From Helicoverpa zea (lineage: Eukaryota > Arthropoda > Insecta > Lepidoptera > Noctuidae), in the NCBI RefSeq assembly GCF_022581195.2, contig NC_061475.1, positions 8,432,001 through 8,496,000 on the forward strand: a DNA stretch of 64,000 bases, read 5' to 3'. The notes under the pieces were generated by a model, which ran no database searches, was not told the DNA's origin, and saw nothing but the letters and a program-made list of their open reading frames with translations. The position numbers and the translations under genes were made by a program. Shown here in pieces: positions 27,601 to 39,600 of the stretch. How positions within the stretch are numbered: the stretch's first letter is position 1; each line of letters begins with the position of its first letter.

Positions 27601-30600
27601 CTAATCGAACCTCTACCATATACCCCCCCTCCTGCTACACCGAGGAGACTTACTGATTTAAACCCATCATGTTCCTTCTGATAATGTACCAGAGCCGCGG
27701 TAACTCCTTCGAACAATCTCGCATCCCCGGTAGGTTTTGGCCACCTGGGGTTTGCTGACTCTCTGAGGGGGGCGATGGGAGGGGGGCGGATGAACAATGC
27801 ACGCCGCCGATACCTGTTGTCTCCAAGAGAGAGACGGAGGGACGCTGAGCCACTCGAAATTCTATAGGGGCGAGGGGGAATGGGATGACTTTTTTTTAAC
27901 GACGTCAAGAATCATCAAATGACCCCTCCCGCTGTGGGTTAGCAGCGGCGAGGGAATGTCAGACTCTTACTGACTAAAAACCATCGTGTTCCGTCGTAGG
28001 CCTTTTATGTGCCAGGGCCGCGGCATCTCTTTCGAACAACCCGCAGCCCCGGCAGGCCTTGGCCCTACTGGGCCCCGCTGGGGTTGCTGACATCTCTTTG
28101 AGGAGCGCGTGGAACAACGCGCGCCGTCGACACGGGTCTGTCGTCTAAGCAGAGGGACGATGAGCCACCCGAACTCACCGCCCACAGACCCACGCCTACG
28201 GTGGCCGGGAGTCATCTCGCGACACCCGGCGCCCGTGGTGTCTACCTGGCGTGGCGGTCGGAATGAGAGGTGCGAACTCTCTGGCGTTTCGCCCCCTCCT
28301 TCTCGAGCATGACCGCTTCGCAGAAGGAGGCGACGGCATTCCATTCCCTCTCGCCCCGGACCATGGCCTGAACCAGGGCCGGACGCGAGAGGTCGCCGCC
28401 GCCTAAAGCCTCTACGAGGACCCGGCGGTGCCCTTCCTACGCAGGGCACTCCTGGACTATGTGGTCCACCGTGTCCTCGGGGCTATCCGCACAGTGGTGA
28501 CACCCGGGCGCCTCCTCACGACCGATTCGATGCAGGTACCTCCCGAAACAACCGTGTCCGGTGAGGACCTGCGTCATGCGGTATGTGAGTCGGCCGGTCG
28601 GCCGCCTCCTGGTGCGATCTCCCCTGTGCCAGTACCAGCGCGTCGTCAGCGTAGTACACCACGCTGACGCCGCTAGGGAGGTCGGCGCGCAGCACCCAGT
28701 CGTAGCCGATGTTCCACAGGAGCGGCCCCAGAACCGATCCCTGCGAAACACCGACCTGAGACCGGACCTATCCGACAGATAGGCAAGAGATGTCAAGAGA
28801 CACCGCCAAGACGACATCCCCCCGAGACACAGCGTCCCCCCTCGTGAAAGTGGGACCCACCAGGGTCAGAACCTGCCAGGGCTGCGAGATTGTTCGCAAG
28901 AGTTACCGCGGCCCTGATACATTATCAGAAGAAACATGATGGATTTAAATCAGTAAGTCTCCTCGGTGTAGCAGGAGGGGAGGGGGGGGGGGTATATGGT
29001 AGAGGTTCGATTAGTTAAAAAATACTGTGGACGTTATTTGCCGTAACATTCAAGTATAGATTTTTTATTCACGGTTCTCACACTTTAAACTCAAATAGCA
29101 GTCTGAGGCCTCTGCCTCGAATTTTGCGGGCAGCGGGGCGGCAGCGGCGGCGGCGCGGGAGCGGGGCGGGCAACGCATACCTGTTCTCGAAACTAGCGGG
29201 CAGATCGCGCGGCAATATAGCAGTGTAGTGTTGTGTTCTGTTGTGTTTGCTGTTCCATATGGGTGTCCTCTCAAACATAGCCGAAATAATTACCTCTTGC
29301 ACGTCCGAAGACATTTTGATACGTCACAAAAAAAATGTATAACACTATGCCTACAATGCAGACGCCCAACGCCGGTCACCGCTTGACTGGAGCGCACCGC
29401 TCGTTGCCCGCCGCCGCGCCGCTCCCGCGCCGCTGTATTCGAGGGCCGGTCCATTTGATTATACGCGTAAGATCCTGCCGCTCCCGCGCCGCCGCCGCCG
29501 CCGCCCCGCTGCCCGCAAAATTCGAGGCAGAGGCCTTAGGGTTAACCGAAGACGTTCCTTATAATAGTAAAAAATCTTCAAGGCATCCTCGACAAGAATC
29601 CTACGATATTTTTACGGGGACAAGGCCTATCGAGGCTGCAGGATTCTTCGAAAGGATTATCGCGGCCCTGGTTTCCCCATGATGGGTTTTAGTCAGTAAG
29701 AGTCAGACTTCCCCATAACGAGAGGGGGGTCATTTGATGACTTCCCAGGTCGGGCAGGAGTCGTTTGAAGGCAGCGGCTGGCTTCTCCAGTTAATGGCCG
29801 TAATGTAATGCACCAAACATTGTGGTATTTTCAAAGTCAAATAGCAGCCTGGGGGTTAATTGTAGACAATTCTTGTAATAGTAAAAAATCTTCAGGGCAT
29901 TATTCTCTATAAGAATCTACATTTTTTTTCTTCTGGCCGGCACTTTCATTTTTGGGTACAAAATGTTCGACACTTGAATGATCTCCTTTCTATCTTTAGT
30001 AAGCAAAATAACAAATATAATATTGGGAATGGCCGTTAGAGGACTAGAACCAGTTGATTTGGATCGTAAGTCTGGGTTCGTAATTTGGGCAAGAAGAAAT
30101 AATTTTAAGAGCCTGCAGCATTTTCCAATTTTCATTTAATAAGCTGATAACTGATTAAGACTGCGTAGTGATAGAAAGAAAGTCTGAGCGAGTTAAATAT
30201 CGTGTAAATTTTTTTATAGCGAGTGTAGGTGAAAATGTTGATAATTAAGAGTACTGCAAACTTTTTGCCGGCTCATAGTTTGTTTGAGCTCCTAAATCAG
30301 TATGAAGATAGTAGTGTGTACATTAAAAAGACCAGCTATTTAGCCGGAATCGACTGAAATCTTTGATTAAAAAAAATCCTTTACAAAAATAATTGCAGAC
30401 CAACGGGCCAACTGTCCTGGCCGACTGTTTAGGTAAAAACGTTGATAATTTTAAGTAACCTAATATTCATCGCAAGTAAATACAAAGAAAATATATCTAA
30501 CAAAGTTCTCAGAACAATAAAAACGAGGGTAACAACTAAAACTAAATGCAGTAAACATGTTAACCATTAAACCAGTTGGCAGTTAACTAGAGAACTAATT

Positions 30601-33600
30601 TGTAAGCTTAGTTACTGGTGAATAAATGGTTCTAGTTAGATTTTATTTTTCACCATTTGTCTCTCGTGGTTTCACTCGTGTCTTGTGGGAATTTACTAGG
30701 ATAAAATATTATTATCTAAACTTACACAGAATGGGGGTTTCTATTGTAAAAAAAAATAATTGCTAAGTATAAATCATCATCTTTTTTTTTTTTTTAACGA
30801 CGTCAAAAATCATCAAATGACCCCTCCCGCTGTGGGTTAGCAGCGGTGAGGGAGTGTCAGACTCTTACTGACTAAAAACCGTCGTGTTCCGTCATAGGCT
30901 TTTTGTGTACCAGGGCCGCGGTATCTCTTTCGAACAACCCGCAGCTCCGGCAGGCCTTGGCCCTGCTGGGCCCCGCTGGGGTTGCTGACATCTCTTTGAG
31001 GAGCGCGTGGAACAACGCGCGCCGTCGACACGGGTCTGTCGTCTAAGTAGACAGAGGGGCGATGAGCCACCCGAACTCACCGCCCACAGACCCACGCCTA
31101 CGGTGGCCGGGAGTCATATCGCGACACCCGGCGCCCATGGTGTCTACCTGGTCCAGCGCGGCGGCCGGGATGAGAGATGCGAACTCTCTGGCGTTCCGCC
31201 TCCTCCTTCGCAGAAGGAGGCGACGGCATCCCATTCCCTCTCGCCCCGGACCATGGCCTGAACCAGGGCCGGACGCGAGAGGTCGCCGCCGCCCAAAGCC
31301 TCGACGAGGACCCGGCGGTGCCCCTCCCATGCGGAGCACACCTGGACTGTGTGGTCCACCGTGTCCTCGGGGCTGTCCGCACAATGGTGACACCCGGGCG
31401 CCTCCTCACGACCGATTCGGTGCAGGTACCTCCCGAAACAACCGTGTCCGGTGAGGACCTGCGTCATGCGGTACGTGAGGGCGCCGTTACTCCTCCCGAG
31501 CCACTCCTCAAAGAGGGGACTTACCGCCACGATGGTGGCGTGCCCTATAAATCATCATCTGCCTAGCCTTTTCCCAACTTTGTTGGGGTCGGCCTCCAGT
31601 CTAACCGTATGCAGCTGAGTACCAGTGTGCCACAAGGAGCAACTGCCTATCTGATCTCATCAACCCAGTTACCCGGCAACCCAATTGCGAGTTATAAAAT
31701 TGGTGAAAAAAATCATAAAGATTTTTTTTTTCCTTTTTTAGACTAAAAAGATCTCTCAAAATTTAATGTAAGATATGTAGATGCGTAACATTAATGGCAC
31801 TTTCTAACATAAATTCTGAACACCCAGACATTCATTCTAATAATCGTCTAGCACAAGGCACTAAACCTCAAAATTACCATCCTAATCCAATCTAGATTAC
31901 AAAGGACGCCTAAATCCATTATGACGTACCCACCGACGTACCTAATGACGTACCCTATTACGTCAGAGGTGACGTAAGATGTTTGCCAAACCCATTGACC
32001 CGAAACATTTGTGGCACCCGCAATTGTAAATTCGTATTTGGTATTGACGTTTTCATTTCCAGTGTTTTATGAAGATTTGAAGACAGGTCAAGGTCAAACG
32101 GGTGTTTGGAGTGAATGGGGGTTGGAAAGTATGGGGTTCGTTGATAAATTGTTGGTTATGAAGGAATCTTATATGTATGTAGTATGGACGATTTCCTATA
32201 AGAAAAGGCTTCTTTGATAAAAAAAACTGTACGGAGAAAATAGGACCACTGCATGTTGATTTTAAAAAATAAAACGACCCTTATGTTGCATCATTCCGGA
32301 CTGCCGAACCTGAGGTCCCTGGTTCGATTTAAGGTATGATCGATAATTTGTGTGATGTCTTGTCCGTCGTGATCTGAGTGTTATAATATGTATGGCTATG
32401 TGTAGTTTATCAGTTGTGTTAGCTCCCATAACACAAGTTAATTAACAACCTAACATGGGGCTAACCGACTGTGTGTAAAAAGGTATCCTGTCCTGATATT
32501 TGTTTATAATTGATCGCCGAGATCTGAAATCTTAGAGCTTATTTAAATTTTATCAACTTTTGTACAAAAAGTTCGAGTATTAAATGTCTTTAAATTAATT
32601 TACTCACCCAGACATAATGTCGTCCAGCTACAAGCATAGAAGCGGGCTTTGCAACGAGACAGCAAGATCATAAATCATTCTGAACAATACCTAAAGCGCA
32701 TTACTATTTATAATTGTCAGAGATAAGCTGCGTCTGCTAACTATGCACTTGAACAACGCAACATCTTGAGTGCATTTGTGTTGTTGGATAAAGAGGTTCA
32801 AAACCGTCTGGTTTCATAATTCCGTTTTCACGGGTAATGTTTTAGTGGGGTTTTGAGAAGTGTTTTAAGCATTTTATTAACATGTATGGTTATATTTTTG
32901 GTCCATTGCTAGTTATAAGGGTTTCTTAGGTAGGTAAATAGTGAACTTTTTAAGAGCCTTCAAATACTGTAGACTAAAATGTCGGCTGATAGGTGGCTTG
33001 ACGTTCGGCTGAATAGTTTGCAGGCAATCATGAATCTAATGAAAACTTTTCATTTGGTTTGATACCGGCCGGACAATTGATCGTTTCAATGTGCATACTA
33101 CTCATCTCCACATAGATTTATGAGTGTAATCTAACTATTATCGGTTAAATACAAGTTTGCAGTATGTGGGATTGGACAGCAATAACTTATAGTGAAAAAA
33201 ATATTGTAGTGGGAACTTTTACTTAAAGACTCTGGAATCACCAACCCGCATTGAGCAAGCGTGGTGATTAACGCTCATTCCTTCTCTGTACGAGAAGAGG
33301 ACTGTGCCTTAAAGTGGGACAATATAAAAGGTTGATGATGATGATGTGCCCGGCTAACTGGGTTGAGGAGGTCAGATACAGTCGCTCCTTGTAAAGCACT
33401 GGTACTCAACTACATCCGGTTAGACTGGAAGCCGACCCCAACATAGTTGGGAAAAAGGCTCGGAGGATGATGATGATGATGATGATGAAAATGACAACAA
33501 AACTATATTAGATCGATAACACGCGTTACCGGATTTCAATCTCTGTGTTCGCGATCCAGCAAAATTAATCCAGGCTTAATTAATGCTGTTAATTTATGGG

Positions 33601-36600
33601 GCAGCAGGAATGTGGGAGCTGAATTGTGTTATATGTAGTTTGCTAATAAACTGCAGAATAAGTTTATTAAGTCGGTTGTTTCTCGTGGTTAGAAATTCCT
33701 TCCTGAGGGAGCTACTTTGTGTGTAAGGATATAAAGAAGAATTGCAAACTCAAACTTTGAAATTCTGAAATTAGCTAGTTGACTCGTCGAAGTGTCGAGA
33801 AGCTTTACTCGTCCGAAGTTGGCTACTAGTGTCTTTGCAATAGTCAAAACACTACCAAGTATGTATAAGAAGGCAATGGGTAATTTCAGAATAAAGAAGT
33901 CATTTGGATTTTCAAAAAAAAGATACATGTTAAAGTCATTTCAGTCGAAGGTTTTTGTATTAAATCAGACTTAAGGATACTGCAATATTTTTGTTTTTGC
34001 TGCACTTGCATAACAAAAATACATATGTTCGTGATACTGTATCCCAACGTAACAGCTTTAAATGCAGCCTTACTACAAAAACTTAAACATCTGTTGAACA
34101 CTTGTCTAAAAAAGTGTAGCTGCAAAACGTCCCTAATTCAACGTCATAATCTGACATTTTTTTAGACTAGTGTTCAACAGACGCTTAAAGGTTTTTGTGG
34201 TACAACGGTTAATTTCTCCATACCTATCCAAATATCGCTGTCTTTCGCCCGTTTAAAAATTTTCAAGCATTATTGCACACCGTGGTAGCATTCATTTTTA
34301 AACCTGCACAAAACGTTAGTGGCCTTACTACAAAAACTTTAACCACTGTTTTACACTTGTCTAAAAAAAATGTGGCTCCAAAATAAACCATATGTCAACG
34401 TCATAATTCGTCATTTTTTTAGACAAGTCTTAAACTGACGTTAAAAAGTTTTTGTGGTAAGACGGTTAGTTTTTAAAGCTATTTTTAAATGGACAACAGG
34501 TTGTTCGGCCATTAGCTTAGAACTCGATCGGTCGGGCTATTCATTAACCAAAAAGTGGTAAAAATGTTTTGGGAGTTTGGAGAAATAGTGTTTGAAGTTC
34601 TTCTTTAATTTTAGTTGAATCACAGATTACTGTAATAGTTACGTTGAATAATATAATCTGTAGTGCTTTATATACGTTTTTATTGAATTCATGTATGAAA
34701 TATTTCCAAACTAATATGTCGTAACCTGTAGTCATAAATGTAAATGTAATATTATGAAGCTGAAGTGTTCTTTTCTGTAAACACGCTAATCTCCTTAACT
34801 CTTACTGACTGATATGAAAAATTAAGTATATCTTTTGATTGACCACTTTAATATATGGATACTATTGTAATGATTTCAAAATCCTTAACAGTGTGAGATA
34901 GCCATATTATGTACTTGGAAGGCTAGAGGCTACTTTTTACCTGAGTGTACGAAAGAAGCTCGAACACATGTAAAACTGCTGTCATAAGCCAGTTTATCAC
35001 ACAGTAAAAACTCAAATATTATCAAAATGTCTCTTTCAAAATGATCTCCTTTAGAACTAAACAACACAACTTCCTTGACTTGGCAATCGTGAACAGTAAT
35101 TAAGGCACACACAGCATAATCCGGTTATATCCGGCTTGAACTGGATACGTCGTTAGTAGGAACTTAATGAAGATTAATATGTACATGTATTCTGTGTATG
35201 TACACGAAATCCTTAGGTCCTTAATAATCCTTAATAACATTATATGGCTCATTATTATGATTATGTTATGTTACTTACCTGTGTAGGCTGTAAAAATTAA
35301 GTTAAAATATGTAGGTATATATCCTTCTATACAAGTCTGATTTGCATCATTTATTCATGAAGTCATGGTAAAGAATATTTATATTAATATTAGCGACAAC
35401 ATTTCTCGCTACTGTTTTTTACAGAAAACATCTTATATGTGTTCAAAGATTTGACCTACAAACTGGTACAATGATTTTTAGAAACATCCTGCTAATATTT
35501 GGGATACATTTTTTCGCTATTATGATAAATTCAATAATTAATAGTTAGCTTGTGATGCAGAGGAAAAAAGTTCATAATAAGAAAGGTCTTGAGCGAAAAT
35601 GTGCATTATGGAAAAGACGATAAGGCTTGAAATAATTTAAATGATTTTAATGACAATTGAATTTCTAACAAGATTTCAGATAAGGAAGTGTGGAAGAAAG
35701 ACAACACCATGCTAAGTCGACCCCAGATAGAATTGTTATATGGGCGAGAGGATGATGATGAAGTAAATTTTAAGACCGTATTTAAGTCAACTCCCATATT
35801 GACTCTGAAAATAAAACCAGTTAACGTATAAAACTTCTTCATAAATATTTAATCAGCAAAACTCAATCATAACGCTTTATGAGTCCAACTATTTTTCACC
35901 CTTAGCCCGCTTCAGCGGTCTTGAAAATAAAGCGCCTCCGTCTCAAGCTTGTTCGAAATAAATCGCACTTAGCCTACCCACACACTGGAGACCAAACAGT
36001 CGGCCGACAGTTGGCCGATGTTTGGAAGAAAATATTTTTTTTATGACATCTTGAAATCAAAGTTTTAGTCGATGTGACCATCATCAGCCTACCCTTATCC
36101 CAAATTTTTATTTAGGGTCGGCGTAGCATGTTTTCTTCCTTCACACTCTTCTGTATGCCGTCATCTCACAAGTAACATTCTTTTGAGCCATATCGACTTT
36201 CACACAATCCATCCATCGTTTCTTTGGTCGTTCCCTTCCTCTATATCCATCCACATTCATGCTCATCACCTTTTAGTCGATGTGATACCGGTCTTATTAT
36301 TGATCATTGTTATGTGAGCAGTCCTCTACATTGACGTACTTATAAAGTGCCCAATGCAACTTTCGGCCGACTAAAAAGTTTCCAGTGTGCAGGTATTCTG
36401 AACGACATTCAGCAATTAATTCAATGAAACCAAGCCTTAATATATTGAAGTATTAGCTAGGCTTATTTATAAATCCTCTTAGAAATAAGTGAGCCAGAAA
36501 ATAGTGGTTGTAGCTCACATTACCCGTAATATAGAATTTGAGAGTTACCAATTTTTGGGGTCTTAATGCAAAGGTTAATAAAGGACATACTTGGGCTCCA

Positions 36601-39600
36601 AATCAGTATAGTTCTCGTCAAACTTTTGCCGCTCTGAAGTACCCTTTTTAATGGCTAGCGTATGTGGAATGGTATTTTGTTCACATATTTTACTAGTAGC
36701 CAACTTCAGGGCACCAAAGCGAGAGCTATAAGCATAACAAACTCTTTTTTGACAAATTTCCATTCCGTATTATAAGAGTTCTAGTTTTCGTTGCAAAAAG
36801 TACTAATACATATAAAGGCACAATCAGATTAAAATTATCTGTTTGCCATTTCAACGATATAGTCATGCTGAAACTACAGCACACACAAAAATGCGAAATT
36901 CATGAGCTTTTACTTTGAAATTACAAAGCCACAATACAATTTAATTTTATGATGTCTTAAACATCCAAGCGTGGCATAATACTGGTGTGAGATCCGATAC
37001 TGGAATTAAAACCATATTGGCATAGACGAAATTTGCTTCCAAAGTGTTACTTAAACGTATTGGCAGACACCCAGGTTTAAAGTTACGATAAAAGCGTGTT
37101 CGCGTTTACAAGTTTATCGCTTAAAAGAATATTTATCGTACAAGGGAATCTTTTACTTTTAGAGAATTTAAACTACCGGATACGCCGTTCTATTGATCTG
37201 TAAAAAGTACATACGAAGGTGTCGCTTATATTTATTTATTTATTTAATACTTCTTGCACATATAGTACAATGGCGGACATAACGCCTAAGGCGTTCTCTA
37301 CCAGTCTACCTTTTTGTGGCGGAGAGAAAGTGTTGGTAGGTGCAAACAAAACCGAAAAACTAGTATGAGACATAAACCTACATATTTAAAATACACAAAT
37401 AAGTTAATAATAATATATATGTGTATATATAACTATATAAATATGTACACTACATACAATACTAATAACATATCAAGAAAATTAATTTGAAACTGACTGT
37501 TTATGTTCCTGCCAATTTCCCAAGATAGTGGTCACGAACTTTGAGTTTGAAGGTGTGACGGCTATTTACCATCCTGATCTCCAGAGGTAACTCATTCCAG
37601 AGAAGATAAATTTTACAAACTTATACTTATACTGGTTACTTATACTGGTTTGTGTGTGTAAAAATTATGCTTGTGTTTGACAATTTAGTCGTGTGTGTGC
37701 GTAACGATGTGATCACAAATGTATGAGTGATATTATATTGCTATTTGTTGCATTACCTCTCCACTCGCACCAATTTGTAGACTATTTCGCATAATTTGAT
37801 TTTGTGGTCTTGGCGATTCCGGTTGGTTGAATGCTCTAAGCTTTTACAAGAACATGGACGTAAAACAATATTGTTGAAGTCTGCATAAAATAAATATCAG
37901 TTTATTTACTATACCAGTGCTGGAAAAATACTTTTTCTTTGACAGAAAGGACATCAGTATTCCTTACGCTCCTTGGTGACTGTTAAAATAAAACAAGACC
38001 TTATTTATTTTGAAAGACAAGCGTTCATCTTGACTTTTACAATAAACCGTAAAAAAGTTTGCTTTAAAAACCTATGTACCTAATTAGTTGGAAACACAAT
38101 TTTCTTAGTTTTTTCTCAACAATGTTTAGGTCGGCTTTCAACAGACGACCTTGTGAACCCAGTTACCCGGGAAACCCCTTATGGCATGATACAACTAGTT
38201 GTCAGACTTTCTACGACCCCTAATGACAATCAAAAACATACTAAAATAATAATATGTATTGTTTCAGGTATCGTGGATAAGAAGAAAAGATTACCACCTC
38301 CTCACAGTCGGTCTGACAACGTACAGTTCAGACCAGAGGTTTCAAGCCATTCATTTGCAGCATTCAGAGGTAAGCTATCTCTATATCATTTTTATAAACT
38401 AAAGGGGCTCATAGCTAAGTAACAGACATGCGAGGGTCATCGTTCGTATGTATCAAACCGAAGAGGTGACCGACCGAGTTGTCATAAAGTGTTCTTTGCT
38501 TCGGAAGGCATGTTACATTATGGACCAGGGCTTTCATTTATATTATCATAGGCCATTGTTGCTATTAGTTTGAAGCCCGACAGTCTTATGGCCAGCCCTG
38601 TTTAAGGTTATCATAATGGCCTGTTAGGTACCTAACCGTTGAAAATTTGGATATGCAGTCGCCACATGTACAACAGTAGTACTCAGTTACATCGGGTTAG
38701 ACTAGCTGTTGACTTCAATATAGTTAGGAAAAGGCTAGGCAGACGCAAATGGCTAAATGGTTGATTTGAATGAGAAATTTCGATGTTTTTCCAATGAAAA
38801 TTAAAGAGCTCACAGAAATAAATTATACTTTGCCTTGAATACATAAAAAACAATCTTAATTATAAAAAGTCTTTTTGTTTGTTTAAGTTAGTACTTACAA
38901 TGCTAACTAAAATTAGAATAGTAAATTAAGTTACCTTGTTAATAAAAATCTTCAAAAACATTTATTTTCGTACCCAAAGTTTTTGAATAAAGATTTTTGA
39001 ATCTGACCCCATTTCAGATAAAGGTTCTACATTGCTAGATAGAGGTTTAGGAAATCTTGGGTGTTGTGAAGTTTGATCCCCGAGACCCTTTAGGTAAACC
39101 AATAATCCGGGAGCACCCGTATTAATTCCGCTCAGTTTAATTACACACAGACACACATTTCCAGAAACTAAGATAAAACGGTTTTGGAGTCATCATTAAG
39201 CTAACTTCACTATTCATGTAACGTTTTAGACTTTATTATCCTCAATTATTCTGTCTGTATTCCTTCTTCTGGTTTTTTCATCAATCTCATCTAAATGGTT
39301 GTTATTTATGTTTCGAAAATTATGTCTGATATCAGTTAGTATGTAAATTTTGGTATCAAACATACCTACTTTAATTTCAGAAACAGAATAATTATGATCT
39401 TTAGAATAAGTGCTCTTTACATAATTCCATTCAAATCGACAACTCCTAAAATCAGACGCCCAACAAAATCTTAAAACCAAAACCGATTACTCAACTCAGT
39501 AATCAAACATACTTCCAATCACTACCCTCTAATCACAAGCACCACTAAATTTTAATGACATTACCGTTCCTTTGTACCACACAGACAAAGCCATACAATG

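Larger units (their letters stand above)
27068..29966. repeat. Large inverted repeat (arms about 0.8-1.1 kb) made of R1-LINE-related sequence
   Basis: Left arm about 27068-27885 and right arm about 28880-29966 are reverse complements: GTACCCAAAA..GAAAGTGCCGGCC at 27079 returns as GGCCGGCACTTTC..TTTTGGGTAC at 29936. The arms share GTGCATTACATTACGGCCAT, AATATCGTAGGATTCTTGTC and TATATGG..GAGGTTCGATTAG. Identity looks about 90-95% with small indels. Both arms contain diverged relatives of the R1 LINE 3' end (GACCCCCCTCTCGTTATGGG, CGAAGAATCCCGCAGCC). A LINE fragment occupies the loop and a DNA element interrupts the right arm. Confidence 0.85.
24546..38267 (+). other. Intron 2 (13.7 kb, phase 0)
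   Basis: GT at 24546 and AG at 38266-38267. Contents listed separately. Parts with nothing recognised are about 24750-25690, 25890-26540, 26790-27060, 29970-30240, 30440-30765, 31690-31915, 32500-32950, 33490-34060, 34470-35680, 36400-37220 and 37630-38100. Confidence 0.9.

Noticed and set aside
27967..28449. 160-codon minus-strand ORF and several overlapping plus-strand ORFs
   Set aside because: Shadow frames across the GC-rich 3' UTR and C-terminal part of the R1-type LINE; the real LINE frame is the one carrying the CCHC finger.
29065..29682. Ala/Arg/Pro-rich ORFs
   Set aside because: Created by (GCC)n in the TIRs of the element at 29106-29536.
27068..29966. Viral or Polinton-type element with long TIRs
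   Set aside because: No integrase, polymerase B, capsid or other coding sequence lies between the arms, only R1 LINE debris.
31007..31566. Plus-strand ORFs of 84-130 codons
   Set aside because: Antisense shadows of the R1 LINE copy at 30783-31545.
38153..38422. 89-codon ORF read straight through exon 3
   Set aside because: It is in a different frame from the Ig1 frame (VSWIRRKD) and runs over splice sites and SINE remnant.
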